From Limnohabitans radicicola (GTDB lineage Bacteria; Pseudomonadota; Gammaproteobacteria; Burkholderiales; Burkholderiaceae_C), in NCBI RefSeq assembly GCF_014837235.1, contig NZ_JACYFT010000004.1:74883-138882 (forward strand): a DNA stretch of 64,000 nt, in the 5' to 3' direction. Made by a program: the position numbers and the translations under genes. The notes beneath the pieces were generated by a model. The model made no database searches. It was given only the letters and a program-made list of their open reading frames with translations, and had not been told where the DNA came from. Below, piece by piece: positions 1 to 10,385 of the stretch (position 1 is its first letter; each line of letters opens with the position of its first letter).

Positions 1-1035
1 TTGTCCAATGCTCAGGCCCTGATCGAAGCGGCACAGCAAGCCGCGTCCAGCCTGGAAGGAGAGGACGACGGCGGTGCCCTGGCGCTGCTGGCTCGCGCGG
101 CGCAAAGCCTGCAAGACCTGGCGGCGGTGGAGCCCGAATTCCAGAGCCTGGCCGAAGTGTTGGCCTCGGCCCAGGCCCAGGCCGAAGACGCGGCCCACAG
201 CCTGCACGCTTACCTGCGCAACACCGATCTGGACCCCGAAGGCCTGGCCCGGCTGGACGAACGGCTGGGCTTGTGGATATCGCTGGCCCGGCGCTACAAA
301 CGCCCACCTGAAGAGTTGCCTGCCGTGCTGGCCCAATGGCGGCAAGAGCTGGCACAACTCGATGCAGCCAGCGACCTGCAAAGCCTGGAAGCGGCCGAGC
401 AAATGGCGCATGCGGCCTACCTGAAAGCCGCACAAGAACTGTCCAAGCAGCGTCAGAAAGCGTGCAAGCCTTTGGGCGAAGCCGTCACCAGCGCCATGCA
501 GCAGCTGGGCATGCAAGGCGGCCGCTTCGAGGTCAGCCTGCAAAAAAGCGAAGCCCCAGCGCAGCATGGGCTCGAAGACATCGGCTTTCTGGTGGCAGGC
601 CACGCGGGCAGCACGCCACGCCCCGTGGGCAAGGTGGCCTCGGGCGGCGAACTCTCGCGCATTGCCCTGGCCATTGCCGTCACCACCAGCGAGCTGGGCG
701 AAGCCGGCACCTTGATCTTTGACGAAGTGGACTCCGGCGTGGGTGGCGCTGTGGCCGAAACCGTGGGCCGCCTGATGAAGCAACTCGGTCGCCACCGCCA
801 GGTGCTGGCTGTCACGCACCTGCCCCAGGTCGCCGCCTGCGCCGACCACCACCTGGTGGTGAGCAAGCGCCTGGTCGCAGGCCAGGTGCAAAGCGGCGTG
901 GCCGCCATCACGGGCGAAGAGCGCGTGAGCGAAATCGCGCGCATGCTGGGCGGCGAAAAACTCTCGGCCACCACCCTGGCCCACGCCCGCGAAATGCTCA
1001 CCCCTGCCCCCACCCGCCAAGCCACCGAGCGCTGA
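1..1035 (+). CDS. recN: DNA repair protein RecN, C-terminal part (cut by window edge)
   Basis: SMC-like ATPase that acts in recombinational repair of double-strand breaks. Only the last 344 residues are present; the reading frame is open from the first base, so the N-terminal Walker A half lies outside the window. The visible part has the end of the coiled coil (rich in Ala, Glu, Gln and Leu, about residues 1-150). It then has the ABC signature [14 protein letters not shown] near residue 210 and the Walker B segment [14 protein letters not shown] near residue 240, followed by the switch HLPQVAA. The TTG at base 1 is not a real start. The stop is 2 bp from the rapZ start, so the two are probably co-transcribed. 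Confidence 0.95.
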   Translation: MSNAQALIEAAQQAASSLEGEDDGGALALLARAAQSLQDLAAVEPEFQSLAEVLASAQAQAEDAAHSLHAYLRNTDLDPEGLARLDERLGLWISLARRYKRPPEELPAVLAQWRQELAQLDAASDLQSLEAAEQMAHAAYLKAAQELSKQRQKACKPLGEAVTSAMQQLGMQGGRFEVSLQKSEAPAQHGLEDIGFLVAGHAGSTPRPVGKVASGGELSRIALAIAVTTSELGEAGTLIFDEVDSGVGGAVAETVGRLMKQLGRHRQVLAVTHLPQVAACADHHLVVSKRLVAGQVQSGVAAITGEERVSEIARMLGGEKLSATTLAHAREMLTPAPTRQATER

Positions 1036-1037
1036 CC

Positions 1038-1895
1038 ATGGACATCATCCTCATCACCGGCATGTCCGGCTCCGGCAAGTCGGTCGCCCTGCATGCCCTC
1101 GAAGACGCTGGGTACTATTGCGTCGACAACCTGCCCCCCGAGCTGCTGATCTCTTTTGTGCAACTCGAAGAGCAGCAAAAGGAAACCCGTCTGGCCATCG
1201 CCATCGACGTGCGCAGCGCGGCATCACTGCACCTCATGCCCGAGCAGCTCAACGCCCTGCGCGACATGGGCATGACCGTCAAGTCGATCTTTCTGGACGC
1301 CACCTCGGACACCTTGCTCAGGCGCTACTCCGAAACCCGGCGCAAGCACCCGCTGTCGGGCGAGTCCAAGCCGCAAAGCGAAAAAGTCCTGATCGAGACC
1401 ATCCAGTTCGAGCGGGATTTGCTGTCCAACCTGCGCGAGCGCGCCCACGTGATCGACACCAGCTTGCTGCGCTCGGCCCAGCTGCAGACCTACGTCAAGA
1501 GCATGGTGAGTGCCCCCGCTTCGCAACTGACCCTGGTGTTTGAATCGTTTGCCTTCAAACGCGGCATCCCGACCGACGCCGACTATGTGTTCGATGTGCG
1601 CATGCTGCCCAACCCGCACTACGAAAGCGCGCTCAAACCCCTCACGGGTCGGGACGCCCCGGTGCAGGACTACCTGCGCCAATCGGCCGAAGTCGAGCGC
1701 ATGCAACAGCAGATCCAGGATTTTTTGCTGCAATGGATTCCGGTGATCGAAAAAGACCACCGCAGCTACGTGACGGTGGCCATTGGCTGCACGGGTGGCC
1801 AGCACCGCTCGGTGTTCCTGGTGGAGCAACTGGCCGAGGCCTTCAAGGCCCGCTGGCTCACGCTCAAGCGCCACCGCGAGCTGGACGCGCTCTAG
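1038..1895 (+). CDS. rapZ: RNase adapter protein RapZ
   Basis: A 285-residue P-loop protein of the RapZ/YvcJ family. In enterobacteria RapZ binds GlcN6P and guides RNase E to small RNAs. The Walker A motif GMSGSGKS is at residues 8-15. The conserved C-terminal domain carries [10 protein letters not shown] from residue 250. The length matches the family norm. It starts 2 bp after recN. rne itself is also in this window near 53 kb, but whether RapZ acts on it here is unknown. Confidence 0.95.
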   Translation: MDIILITGMSGSGKSVALHALEDAGYYCVDNLPPELLISFVQLEEQQKETRLAIAIDVRSAASLHLMPEQLNALRDMGMTVKSIFLDATSDTLLRRYSETRRKHPLSGESKPQSEKVLIETIQFERDLLSNLRERAHVIDTSLLRSAQLQTYVKSMVSAPASQLTLVFESFAFKRGIPTDADYVFDVRMLPNPHYESALKPLTGRDAPVQDYLRQSAEVERMQQQIQDFLLQWIPVIEKDHRSYVTVAIGCTGGQHRSVFLVEQLAEAFKARWLTLKRHRELDAL

Positions 1896-1905
1896 CCAAG
1901 ACCCC

Positions 1906-3084
1906 TCAAGGCCCTGCGTACAACCAGGGCACGTCCATGACCCGCTCACCCAGCAGGCGCATGGAGGCATTGCGCCCCCAGGCCACAGGCCCTTGGGCAT
2001 GGAAAATTTCACCGTTGCGGATTGCCCGCGCCTGCACGCGGGCATTGCGCTGCCAGCGCACCTGCGCATAGCGATGCAAACGTTCGGCCACGCTGCCTGA
2101 TCCGATCCAGGCCTCGGCCAAGGCATTCGCATCTTCGATCGCCATGCCCGCGCCTTGCGCCAAGTAGGGCCGCATCGGGTGCGCAGCATCGCCCAGCAAA
2201 GCCACATGGCCCCTTGCCATATGCGCAGGACCACTCAAAGGCGGGCGGTCATGCAAGGCCCACAAGCGCCAGCCCTGCATGGCCTGCAGCCGCTCTCGCA
2301 ATTCCGTCGCCACAGGCCCCAAGGCATGAAACAGGCTGGCGGGCTGTGCCATGGCGTCCCAGCTTTGTGCATCGGCGGGCAAGCTGCCATGGACAATCGC
2401 CACCAGATTGAGTCCGCGCCCGGCCTGCACCGGGTAATGCACCACATGCAGACGCGGCCCCATCCAGACCGTGACCTGGTCGGTGCGCCACTGCGCGGGC
2501 AAGCTGTCCTGCGGCACCAAGGCGCGGTAGGCCAGGTGACCTGAAAACCGGGGCGCATCTGTCAAACCCAACTCGGCTCGGGTGCGGCTCCACAAACCGT
2601 CAGCGCCGACCAGTGCCGAAGCCGTCCAACACTCGCCTTGATCGGTCTGCAGGGTCAGCGCATCGCCCTGTTGTGTGAGCCCCGCCGCACCTTGGCCCAG
2701 TTGCAGGTCCACACCCTGGCGCGTGGCGGCAGCCAGCAAGAGCGCATGCAGGTCAGCGCGGTGGATGCAGGCGTAGGGCGCGCCATAGAGGCGCACAGAG
2801 CGCTCGCCCAGCGGCAAAGTGCCCAGCACCTGACCCGTGCGGGCGTCGCGGGCTTGCAAACGTGTGGGCATGGCGGCCAGCTGGGCCAGCTCCGACGCAA
2901 AGCCCCAGCCTTGCAGGATTCGGGTCACGTTGGGCCCGATCTGGATGCCCGCGCCGACTTCGCCCCAGCGCTCAGAGCGCTCGATCAGCCGCACAGAAGC
3001 CCCCGTGCGCGCGAGCGCCACGCCAGCGGCCAAGCCGCCAATGCCGCCGCCCGCCACCAGGATGTCTGTTGCCTGCCAAGTCAT
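1906..3084 (-). CDS. FAD-dependent monooxygenase (UbiH/salicylate hydroxylase-like)
   Basis: Class A flavoprotein monooxygenase of 392 residues. The dinucleotide-binding motif AGGGIGGLAAGVALARTG sits near residue 10, the DG motif is in VGADGLWSRTR near residue 165, and the GD motif is LLGDAAHPMRP near residue 290. The family hydroxylates aromatic acids such as salicylate or 3-hydroxybenzoate using NAD(P)H and O2; the substrate here cannot be read from sequence. The start is the ATG at 3084 just before the FAD motif; a longer frame upstream would run into the trhP promoter region. It is convergent with rapZ (10 bp gap) and divergent from trhP. Confidence 0.85.
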   Translation of the reverse strand: MTWQATDILVAGGGIGGLAAGVALARTGASVRLIERSERWGEVGAGIQIGPNVTRILQGWGFASELAQLAAMPTRLQARDARTGQVLGTLPLGERSVRLYGAPYACIHRADLHALLLAAATRQGVDLQLGQGAAGLTQQGDALTLQTDQGECWTASALVGADGLWSRTRAELGLTDAPRFSGHLAYRALVPQDSLPAQWRTDQVTVWMGPRLHVVHYPVQAGRGLNLVAIVHGSLPADAQSWDAMAQPASLFHALGPVATELRERLQAMQGWRLWALHDRPPLSGPAHMARGHVALLGDAAHPMRPYLAQGAGMAIEDANALAEAWIGSGSVAERLHRYAQVRWQRNARVQARAIRNGEIFHAQGPVAWGRNASMRLLGERVMDVPWLYAGP

Positions 3085-3139
3085 GCGCCGATTGTGCCCG
3101 TAAGGTGAACCGACCCTCAAAAATTGGACAATAGAGGGC

Positions 3140-4507
3140 ATGACGACGATGAAATCCCCTGAACTTTTGTTGCCAGCCGGCTCGCTCGACAAAATGCGCG
3201 CCGCTTACGACTTTGGTGCCGACGCTGTTTACGCAGGCCAGCCCCGCTACAGCCTGCGTGCGCGCAACAACGAATTCAAGCTGGAGCAGATCGGCATCGG
3301 CATTGCCGAAGCGCACGCCCGGGGCAAAAAGTTTTTCGTCACCAGCAACCTGCTGCCGCACAACGACAAGGTGCGCACCTACCTGCGCGACATCGAGCCG
3401 GTGATCGCCATGAAGCCCGATGCGCTCATCATGGCCGACCCCGGCCTGATCATGATGGTGCGCGAGAAGTGGCCCGAGATGCCCATCCACCTCTCGGTGC
3501 AGGCCAACACCGTGAACTGGGCGGCCGTGAAGTTCTGGCAAAAAATGGGCGTGGCCCGCATCATCTTGTCACGCGAATTGAGCCTGGACGAAGTGGAAAA
3601 AATCCGCCAGGAATGCCCGGACATGGAGCTCGAAGTGTTTGTGCACGGCGCGCTGTGCATCGCGTATTCGGGCCGCTGCCTGCTGTCGGGCTACTTCAAC
3701 CGCCGCGACCCCAACCAGGGCACCTGTACCAACGCCTGCCGCTGGAGCTACGGCACGCAAGAGGCCACCGACGAGACCGATTCGGGTGAAGTCAAACCGA
3801 TCAAGATGGACGGCGACTTCAGCTTTGAACAAGAGCAAGAAGCTGCCGAGAAAAACTTCTCGGCCTGCGGCGACGGTCAGCGTCACCCTGCTGCTGACAA
3901 GGTGTACCTGATCGAAGAAGCCAATCGCCCCGGTGCGCTCATGCCCATCATGGAAGACGAGCACGGCACTTACATCATGAACAGCAAGGACCTGCGTGCC
4001 GTCGAGCTGATCGAGCGCCTGGTCAAGATCGGTGTGGACTCGCTCAAGATCGAAGGCCGCACCAAGAGCCTGTATTACGTGAGCCGCACCGCGCAGGTGT
4101 ACCGCCGCGCCATCGACGACGCCGTGGCTGGACGCCCCTTCAACCCCGAACTCATCAGCGAACTCGACGGCCTGGCCTCGCGCGGTTACACATCGGGCTT
4201 TCTGGAGCGCCGCCCCGCGCAGGACTACCAAAACTACGAAACCGGTCACTCGGTGGGCCACCGCAGCCAGTTCGTGGGCGAGGTGCGCGCTGTGCAGGAC
4301 GGCTGGGTCGAAGTGGAGACCAAAAACAAATTCTCGGTGGGCGACACGATCGAGGTCATCCACCCCAGCGGCAACCGCAAGGTGCAACTGAGCGCCATGA
4401 AAAACGCCAAAGGCCAAGCCATCGACGTGGCCCCGGGCAGCCCGCTCAAGGTGTGGATTCCGCTGGACGGCCCGGCTGAAGGCGCGCTGATCGCTCGGAT
4501 GTTCTGA
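3140..4507 (+). CDS. trhP: tRNA U34 hydroxylation protein TrhP (YegQ), peptidase U32 family
   Basis: 455 residues. TrhP/YegQ is needed for prephenate-dependent 5-hydroxyuridine formation at tRNA position 34. The N-terminus has PELLLPAGSLDKMRAAYDFG. The U32 signature is visible near residues 165-205 as VHGALC, YSGRCLLSGYF and GTCTNACRW, with the conserved cysteines that hold an Fe-S cluster in this family. A C-terminal beta-barrel domain ends at FSVGDTIEVIHP and onward. The start is the ATG at 3140; an in-frame ATG three codons later is an alternative. A short cysteine-cluster gene follows 11 bp downstream and probably shares the transcript. Confidence 0.92.
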   Translation: MTTMKSPELLLPAGSLDKMRAAYDFGADAVYAGQPRYSLRARNNEFKLEQIGIGIAEAHARGKKFFVTSNLLPHNDKVRTYLRDIEPVIAMKPDALIMADPGLIMMVREKWPEMPIHLSVQANTVNWAAVKFWQKMGVARIILSRELSLDEVEKIRQECPDMELEVFVHGALCIAYSGRCLLSGYFNRRDPNQGTCTNACRWSYGTQEATDETDSGEVKPIKMDGDFSFEQEQEAAEKNFSACGDGQRHPAADKVYLIEEANRPGALMPIMEDEHGTYIMNSKDLRAVELIERLVKIGVDSLKIEGRTKSLYYVSRTAQVYRRAIDDAVAGRPFNPELISELDGLASRGYTSGFLERRPAQDYQNYETGHSVGHRSQFVGEVRAVQDGWVEVETKNKFSVGDTIEVIHPSGNRKVQLSAMKNAKGQAIDVAPGSPLKVWIPLDGPAEGALIARMF

Positions 4508-4518
4508 CCCAGCCGCAC

Positions 4519-4848
4519 ATGGCCCGCCGCCCCATCGTCTCGGTCATCGAGATCCACCCCCAGGCCCCTGCGCAACCCCGCACGGGCGAGCCCTGCAATG
4601 GCTGCGGGGTGTGCTGCCTGATGTTCCCCTGCCCCTTGGGCATCGTCCTCTCGCACAAGCGCATGGGCCGCTGCAACGCCCTGCGCTGGAGCGACACAGA
4701 GCGCCGCTACCTGTGTGGCGCCATGAGTGAACCGCAAAATGTCTTGCCGTGGGGACTGAAATGGTTCAGCCCCTGGCTGGCCCGCCTGGCGCGCCGCTGG
4801 ATCGCCAGCGGCATCGGCTGCGACACGACATCGCGCATCGCCGATTGA
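4519..4848 (+). CDS. Small cysteine-cluster protein (YkgJ-like)
   Basis: 109 residues with a tight cysteine cluster, CNGCGVCCLMFPC, around residues 27-39 and further cysteines at GRCNAL and YLCGAM. This pattern resembles the YkgJ-type putative zinc- or iron-chelating cluster. No enzymatic domain is visible. The C-terminus, WGLKWFSPWLARLARRW, is basic and aromatic and may be peripheral to the membrane. It directly follows trhP, so a role linked to metal or Fe-S handling is conceivable but only inferred. Confidence 0.7.
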   Translation: MARRPIVSVIEIHPQAPAQPRTGEPCNGCGVCCLMFPCPLGIVLSHKRMGRCNALRWSDTERRYLCGAMSEPQNVLPWGLKWFSPWLARLARRWIASGIGCDTTSRIAD

Positions 4849-4885
4849 GATCGCCCAGCAACGGAACAACAACACCCAACCCCAG

Positions 4886-4918
4886 AAAAAAAGCCCCGCC
4901 AGTTTTCACTGGCGGGGC
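4886..4918 (-). terminator. Intrinsic terminator of the mdh-acnB run
   Basis: Perfect 10 bp stem: gccccgccag (4893-4902) pairs with ctggcggggc (4909-4918) around a 6 nt loop. On the minus strand it is followed by seven T residues (4886-4892). It lies 22 bp beyond the acnB stop. The convergent cysteine-cluster gene ends just before it. Confidence 0.92.
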
Positions 4919-4939
4919 CTGGGTTCAGGTCAGGCCTGA

Positions 4940-7531
4940 TCAGGCGGTCACGCCCTTGGCGGTCTCCACGTACTCTTCAATCTGGTTGAAGTTCAGGTAC
5001 TTGTAGATCGCTGCGCCATCGGCATTCACACCACCCATGGCGGCGTGGTACTCGGCCACCGTGGGGAATTGGCCCATCTTGGACGCGATCGCGGCCAATT
5101 CGGCCGAGGCCAGGTACACGTTGGTGTTCTTGCCCAGACGGTTGGGGAAGTTACGGGTCGAGGTGGACACCACGGTAGCGCCTTCCTTGACCTGCGCCTG
5201 GTTGCCCATGCACAGCGAGCAGCCGGGCATTTCGGTGCGCGCACCGGCGGTGCCAAAGGCGGCGTAATGGCCTTCCTTGATCAGCTCGCTCTCGTCCATC
5301 TTGGTGGGCGGTGCCACCCACAGCTTGACGGGAATGTCGCGCTGGCCGCCCAGCAGCTTGGCGGCTGCGCGGAAGTGGCCGATGTTGGTCATGCAAGAAC
5401 CAATGAAGGCTTCGTCGATCTTGGTGCCGGCCACTTCCGACAGGAACTTGGCGTCGTCCGGATCGTTCGGGCAGCAAACGATGGGTTCCTTGATCTCGGC
5501 CAGGTCGATCTCGATGACGTGCGCGTATTCGGCGTCCTTGTCGGCTTCGAGCAGGTTGGGGGCAGCCAGCCATTGCTCGACCTTCTCGATGCGGCGAGCC
5601 AACGTGCGGGCATCTTTGTAACCGTCGGCGATCATGTTCTTCATCAGAACAATGTTCGACTTCAGGTATTCCTCAACAGGCTCCTTGTTGAGCTTGATCG
5701 TGCAACCGGCGGCAGAGCGCTCGGCAGACGCGTCGGACAACTCAAACGCTTGCTCGACCTTGAGGTTGGGCAGGCCTTCAATCTCCAGAATGCGGCCCGA
5801 GAACTCGTTGATCTTGCCAGCCTTGGCCACGGTCAAGAGGCCTTGCTTGATGGCGTACAGCGGGATCGCGTGCACCAGGTCACGCAGGGTCACGCCAGGC
5901 TGCATTTCGCCTTTGAAACGCACCAGGATGGACTCGGGCATGTCCAGTGGCATCACGCCTGTGGCGGCACCGAAAGCCACCAGACCGGAGCCAGCGGGGA
6001 AGCTGATGCCGATGGGGAAACGGGTGTGCGAGTCGCCACCGGTACCGACGGTGTCAGGCAACAGCAGGCGGTTGAGCCAGCTGTGGATCACGCCGTCACC
6101 CGGGCGCAGGGCCACGCCACCGCGGTTGCTGATGAACGCAGGCAGTTCGCGGTGGGTTTTGACGTCCACAGGCTTGGGGTAAGCCGCGGTGTGGCAGAAA
6201 GACTGCATGACCATGTCGGCCGAAAAACCCAGGCAGGCCAGGTCTTTCAGCTCGTCACGGGTCATCGGGCCGGTGGTGTCTTGCGAGCCCACGGTGGTCA
6301 TCTTGGGTTCGCAGTAAGTGCCGGGACGCACGCCCTGGCCTTCTGGCAGACCCACGGCGCGACCAACCATCTTCTGGGCCAGTGTGAAACCTGCTTTGGT
6401 CGAAACCGGTGCTGTAGGCAGGCGGAACACGGTCGATGCAGGCAGACCCAGGAATTCACGTGCCTTGGCCGTCAGGCTGCGGCCAATGATCAGGTTGATA
6501 CGGCCACCAGCGCGCACTTCGTCAAACAGCACATCGCTCTTGAGCTGGAAGGTGGTGACGGTTTCACCGTTCTTCACGATCTTGCCATCGTAGGGCAGCA
6601 CGTCGATGACATCGCCCATTTCGAGCTTGGTCACATCGACTTCGATGGGCAAAGCACCGGAGTCTTCCTGGGTATTGAAGAAGATGGGGGCAATTTTGCC
6701 GCCCAGGGTCACACCGCCGAAACGCTTGTTGGGCACAAACGGGATGTCTTCGCCAAAGCCCCAGATGATGCTGTTGGTCGCCGACTTACGGCTGGAGCCT
6801 GTGCCCACCACGTCGCCGACATAGGCCACCAGATGGCCTTTTTTCTTCAGCTCCTCAATGAAGGCCATCGGGCCGCGCTTGCCATCTTCTTCAGGCTTGA
6901 ACGCAGTGCCTTCGCGTGTGTTCTTGAGCATCGCCAGGTAATGCAGCGGGATGTCAGGACGGCTCCAGGCGTCGGGCGCGGGAGACAGGTCGTCGGTGTT
7001 GGTTTCGCCAGGCACCTTGAAGACGGTGATGGTGATTTTTTTCTCGACTTCAGGGCGGCTGGTGAACCACTCGGCATCGGCCCAGCTTTGCATGACTTCC
7101 TTGGCCTTGGCATTGCCTGCCTTGGCTTTTTCGGCGACGTCGTTGAAGAAGTCGAACATCAGCAGTGTCTTCTTCAGGCCTTCAGCAGCCACGCCTGCGA
7201 CTTCGGCGTCGTCGAGCAACTCGATGAGGGGGTGCACGTTGTAGCCACCCACCATGGTGCCCAAGAGCTCGGTGGCCTTGGCTTTGGAGATCAGACCCAC
7301 CTTGACTTCGCCATGCGCCACGGCAGCGAGGAACGAGGCCTTGACCTTGGCCGCATCGTCCACACCTGGGGGCACGCGGTGCGTCAGCAGGTCCATCAGG
7401 AAAGCGTCTTCGCCTGCGGGCGGGTTCTTGATCAGCTCGATCAGATCGGCGACCTGTTTGGCGTCCAGCGGCAAAGGTGGGATGCCGAGGGCCGCGCGTT
7501 CGGCGGCGTGTTCACGGTAGGCTTGCAACAT
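4940..7531 (-). CDS. acnB: Aconitate hydratase B
   Basis: Bifunctional aconitase/2-methylisocitrate dehydratase of 863 residues, isomerising citrate to isocitrate in the TCA cycle. AcnB-type domain order is seen: N-terminal HEAT-like part, then the swivel domain, then the Fe-S domains. The 4Fe-4S cysteines are in [10 protein letters not shown] and [11 protein letters not shown] near the C-terminus, and the active-site region includes [11 protein letters not shown]. The start is the ATG at 7531 ([16 protein letters not shown], typical of the family), preceded by a GGAG ribosome site; a longer frame adds six unlikely residues. It is last in a packed run with mdh. Confidence 0.97.
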   Translation of the reverse strand: MLQAYREHAAERAALGIPPLPLDAKQVADLIELIKNPPAGEDAFLMDLLTHRVPPGVDDAAKVKASFLAAVAHGEVKVGLISKAKATELLGTMVGGYNVHPLIELLDDAEVAGVAAEGLKKTLLMFDFFNDVAEKAKAGNAKAKEVMQSWADAEWFTSRPEVEKKITITVFKVPGETNTDDLSPAPDAWSRPDIPLHYLAMLKNTREGTAFKPEEDGKRGPMAFIEELKKKGHLVAYVGDVVGTGSSRKSATNSIIWGFGEDIPFVPNKRFGGVTLGGKIAPIFFNTQEDSGALPIEVDVTKLEMGDVIDVLPYDGKIVKNGETVTTFQLKSDVLFDEVRAGGRINLIIGRSLTAKAREFLGLPASTVFRLPTAPVSTKAGFTLAQKMVGRAVGLPEGQGVRPGTYCEPKMTTVGSQDTTGPMTRDELKDLACLGFSADMVMQSFCHTAAYPKPVDVKTHRELPAFISNRGGVALRPGDGVIHSWLNRLLLPDTVGTGGDSHTRFPIGISFPAGSGLVAFGAATGVMPLDMPESILVRFKGEMQPGVTLRDLVHAIPLYAIKQGLLTVAKAGKINEFSGRILEIEGLPNLKVEQAFELSDASAERSAAGCTIKLNKEPVEEYLKSNIVLMKNMIADGYKDARTLARRIEKVEQWLAAPNLLEADKDAEYAHVIEIDLAEIKEPIVCCPNDPDDAKFLSEVAGTKIDEAFIGSCMTNIGHFRAAAKLLGGQRDIPVKLWVAPPTKMDESELIKEGHYAAFGTAGARTEMPGCSLCMGNQAQVKEGATVVSTSTRNFPNRLGKNTNVYLASAELAAIASKMGQFPTVAEYHAAMGGVNADGAAIYKYLNFNQIEEYVETAKGVTA

Positions 7532-7564
7532 GGTTTTTTCTCCTGTCAAACAAAATCAAAAGGG

Positions 7565-8272
7565 TTATCGCCCCATGCCGGTCGTGTCGAACAGCTTGGG
7601 CGGGGGATTGGTTTTCATGCTCTCGGCGTAGGCCACTTGGTCAGGGTGTGCGCACTCGTCCGCCACACGTCGGCCTTTTTTCTGGTCCATCAGCATCGAC
7701 TTGTTGGCCAGCTGCAACCAGACAGCGCCGGCCTTGGCGTCTTCCAGTCGGATCGCCCCGGTGCTGGTGACCACGGGCCGCATGCGGTAGCGAAAGCCCT
7801 TGCCTTGCACATTGAAATGGCCTGGTTGCGCCGCATCGTGCTCCACACGGATGCTGGTGCCCAGCTCGCAAGGCAGATGCCCCTGGTGCACGCGTTGGGC
7901 AATCGCCAGCTCTTCGGCGCTCACCGCATCATGCGGCGCACCCGCAGATGCGTAAGCCAGCGCAGCTGACGGTGCGGCCGCGGTCAGGGCTTTGACGGGC
8001 ACAGGCGCACTGACCGATGGCGCAACAACCTGAACAGGCGCTGGCACAGGGCGGTTGGCGCTCTGCATCTGGCCCACTGCAGCAGCGGGTCGTTGGCCTG
8101 CAGCCGCGGCAATCGCTTCGGCTTGCGCAGCTGCGGTCGCTTCTTCGCTGGCCGACGTTTTGGGTTTGCTCGCAGCCTTGCTGGCCACGGTTTTGTTTTT
8201 GTTCACCGGGGTTTGCGCCCCTGCCCAAGCCGACCACACGGTCAGCACCGCCAGCACAGCCGCTTTATGCAT
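7565..8272 (-). CDS. Secreted conserved protein, possibly MliC-like fold
   Basis: 235 residues with no family I can name with confidence. Residues 1-20 form a signal peptide ending in AWAGAQ. A low-complexity Ala/Pro/Lys linker runs to about residue 115. A compact C-terminal domain follows, with two cysteines (LPCELG and ADECAHP) and the pattern GAIRLEDAKAGAVWLQ then KSMLMD. That layout, with beta strands between two cysteines and a Trp, loosely recalls periplasmic C-type lysozyme inhibitors; this is an inference. It lies between the CitE-like gene (29 bp) and acnB (33 bp) on the same strand. The start is the ATG that opens the signal peptide. Confidence 0.7.
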   Translation of the reverse strand: MHKAAVLAVLTVWSAWAGAQTPVNKNKTVASKAASKPKTSASEEATAAAQAEAIAAAAGQRPAAAVGQMQSANRPVPAPVQVVAPSVSAPVPVKALTAAAPSAALAYASAGAPHDAVSAEELAIAQRVHQGHLPCELGTSIRVEHDAAQPGHFNVQGKGFRYRMRPVVTSTGAIRLEDAKAGAVWLQLANKSMLMDQKKGRRVADECAHPDQVAYAESMKTNPPPKLFDTTGMGR

Positions 8273-8301
8273 GGAACGCCCCTGAAAGAGTGAAACCCAC
8301 A

Positions 8302-9309
8302 TCATGAACCGAGCACGGCCGCTTGGCCAGGTGCTGCAAAAAACAACTGAACAGCAGCGGGCAATGCGCGCCCCGTCTGGTGCGCGCGCTCGAGCAACTG
8401 CCAGAAGAAACGGTAGCTGGCCCGGTCATGCAGCTGACCGGCATGGCTGATCGGCGCCCAATCGGCGGCGACAGCGGCCAGGATGATCTCGCTGGCCTGG
8501 TCGATCTGCGCTTCGCTGGGGGCCATGGCCTTCAGGATCGGACGGATCTGGTCGGGGTGGATGCTCCACATGCGGGTGTAACCCAGCTCGCGGGCGGCTT
8601 TCTGGGCGGCCACGCGGATGGCATCGGTGTTCTTGAATTCGGTGACCACGCAGTGCGAGGGCACCTTGCCGTGGGCGTGGCACGCGCTGGCAATGTCGAG
8701 TTTGGCGCGCAGCACCAGCGGGTGGGTGAATTGCCCCTGGATGCCCATGCCGTCGGCAGGAATCGCCCCGCCATGGGCCGACACAAAGTCCATCAGGCCA
8801 AAGCTGATCGACTGCACACGCGGGTGGGCGGCAATGTCAAAGGCGCGGTGCACGGCAGCGGGCGACTCGATCAGCACATGCAAAGGCAGATCGTGCGCAC
8901 CGGCCTGAATCAAGGCCTGCTCGGCCAGCTGCACATCGGCCACTGACTCGACCTTGGGCACCATGATGTGCGTCAAGCGTTGGGCCGCCTGGCCTGCAAT
9001 GGTGGCCATGTCGGCCTGGAAACTGGGGTGATCCACGGGGTGCACACGCACACCCACACGGGCATTGGGCGCCGCGCCCAGCGCCAGCTCGGTGACCAGC
9101 GCGGCATGTTCTGCCTCACCGCCCACAGGGGCACCGTCTTCGCAATCGAGGGTCACATCAAAGACGCAGGTTCCAAACTCCTGCGTCATTTCAGCCTGCA
9201 GTTGCAAGCTTTTGCGCATCCTCGCGTCGACACCGCTGTAATGGTCGCAAACCGGCAGCTGAACGCTTGCGGCTTGCGCACCCAACAGGACGTCGCGAGG
9301 ATGGCTCAC
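8302..9309 (-). CDS. HpcH/HpaI aldolase family CoA-ester lyase (malyl-CoA lyase/CitE-like)
   Basis: 335 residues of the CitE/malyl-CoA lyase superfamily, which cleaves or hydrolyses beta-hydroxyacyl-CoA esters with Mg2+. The conserved FDVTLDCEDGAPVGGE is near residue 50, PKVESVAD near 125 and the catalytic-Glu segment VLIESPAAVHRAFD near 155. The start is taken as the GTG at 9309 because it gives the usual SHPRDVLLGAQ N-terminus and avoids an overlap of about 60 bp with mdh. The 20 bp spacing to mdh suggests shared transcription and a role around malate, malyl-CoA or citramalyl-CoA; the exact substrate is not evident. Confidence 0.82.
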   Translation of the reverse strand: MSHPRDVLLGAQAASVQLPVCDHYSGVDARMRKSLQLQAEMTQEFGTCVFDVTLDCEDGAPVGGEAEHAALVTELALGAAPNARVGVRVHPVDHPSFQADMATIAGQAAQRLTHIMVPKVESVADVQLAEQALIQAGAHDLPLHVLIESPAAVHRAFDIAAHPRVQSISFGLMDFVSAHGGAIPADGMGIQGQFTHPLVLRAKLDIASACHAHGKVPSHCVVTEFKNTDAIRVAAQKAARELGYTRMWSIHPDQIRPILKAMAPSEAQIDQASEIILAAVAADWAPISHAGQLHDRASYRFFWQLLERAHQTGRALPAAVQLFFAAPGQAAVLGS

Positions 9310-9329
9310 TGAATGTCTCGGAGAGGCAA

Positions 9330-10316
9330 TCAGATCAAGTGGGCCACGCCAGCTTGCTCGTCGGTCAACTCTTTGAGGGTCTTGTCGATGCAAGCCTGGC
9401 TGAACGCATCGATTTCCAGACCTTCAACGACTTTGTATTCGCCGTTTTCGCAGGTGACGGGGAAGCCGAACATGACGTCCTTGGGAATGCCATACCAGCC
9501 TTGCGACGGGATGCCCATGGTGACCCACTTGCCGTTGGTGCCCAAGGCCCAGTCACGCATGTGGTCGATGGCAGCGTTGGCAGCCGAAGCAGCCGAGGAC
9601 AAGCCACGGGCTTCGATGATGGCCGCGCCGCGCTTGCCCACGGTGGGCAGGAACACGTTGGCGTTCCATTCCTGGTCGTTGATCATGGCCTTGACGGATT
9701 CGCCTTTGATGGTGGCGAAACGGTAGTCGGCGTACATGGTGGGCGAGTGGTTGCCCCACACGCACAGTTTTTCGATGTCGGCCACGGCTTTGCCGGTCTT
9801 GGCAGCGATTTGCGAAGCAGCGCGGTTGTGGTCCAAGCGCAACATGGCGGTGAAGTTGCCGGGCTTGAGATCAGGGGCGGCCTTCATGGCGATATAAGCG
9901 TTGGTGTTGGCGGGGTTGCCCACGACCAGCACTTTGACGTCGCGCGAAGCCACGGCGTTGAGGGCCTTGCCTTGGGCGGTGAAGATGGCGCCGTTGATGG
10001 CCAGCAATTCGGCACGCTCCATGCCTGGGCCACGTGGGCGCGAACCCACCAGCAAGGCGTAGTCAGCGTCCTTGAAGGCGGTCATGGGGTCGCCATGGGC
10101 TTCCATACCCACCAGCAATGGGAATGCGCAGTCTTCCAGCTCCATCATCACGCCCTTGAGCGCTTTCTGGGGGCCTTCAGCAGGCACTTCCAGCAATTGC
10201 AAGATGACGGGCTGGTCTTTGCCCAGCATTTCGCCAGAAGCGATGCGGAACAACAGTGCGTAACCAATTTGACCTGCTGCGCCTGTAACGGCAACGCGGA
10301 CGGGCTTTTTGCTCAT
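9330..10316 (-). CDS. mdh: Malate dehydrogenase
   Basis: 328 residues; NAD-dependent oxidation of malate to oxaloacetate. The NAD-binding motif [16 protein letters not shown] is at residues 10-25. The substrate arginines lie in [16 protein letters not shown] and the catalytic His is in [10 protein letters not shown] near residue 188. The length and the GAAGQI motif fit the cytosolic-type bacterial Mdh common in betaproteobacteria. It is the first gene of the minus-strand run mdh / CitE-like / secreted protein / acnB, and is divergent from the GntR regulator. Confidence 0.97.
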   Translation of the reverse strand: MSKKPVRVAVTGAAGQIGYALLFRIASGEMLGKDQPVILQLLEVPAEGPQKALKGVMMELEDCAFPLLVGMEAHGDPMTAFKDADYALLVGSRPRGPGMERAELLAINGAIFTAQGKALNAVASRDVKVLVVGNPANTNAYIAMKAAPDLKPGNFTAMLRLDHNRAASQIAAKTGKAVADIEKLCVWGNHSPTMYADYRFATIKGESVKAMINDQEWNANVFLPTVGKRGAAIIEARGLSSAASAANAAIDHMRDWALGTNGKWVTMGIPSQGWYGIPKDVMFGFPVTCENGEYKVVEGLEIDAFSQACIDKTLKELTDEQAGVAHLI

Positions 10317-10354
10317 TGAAAAACTCCAGAAGTGATAGATGGAAACAACCTGCG

Positions 10355-10384
10355 AGTGTACCCGCGAAAACCCTCAATCGTCAA
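10355..10384 (-). promoter_or_regulatory. Candidate mdh promoter
   Basis: On the minus strand a -35-like TTGACG (10379-10384) is followed after 18 nt by a -10-like TACACT (10355-10360). This would give a start point about 30 nt upstream of the mdh ATG. The 12 bp palindrome at 10396-10407 lies just upstream of this -35. Confidence 0.55.
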
Positions 10385-10385
10385 T

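Noticed and set aside
5045-7969. Very long open frame (974 codons) on the plus strand opposite acnB
   Set aside because: It lies antisense to a clear aconitase with Fe-S motifs; the protein is His/Gly/Val-rich with no domain, as expected from the complement of a codon-biased GC-rich gene.
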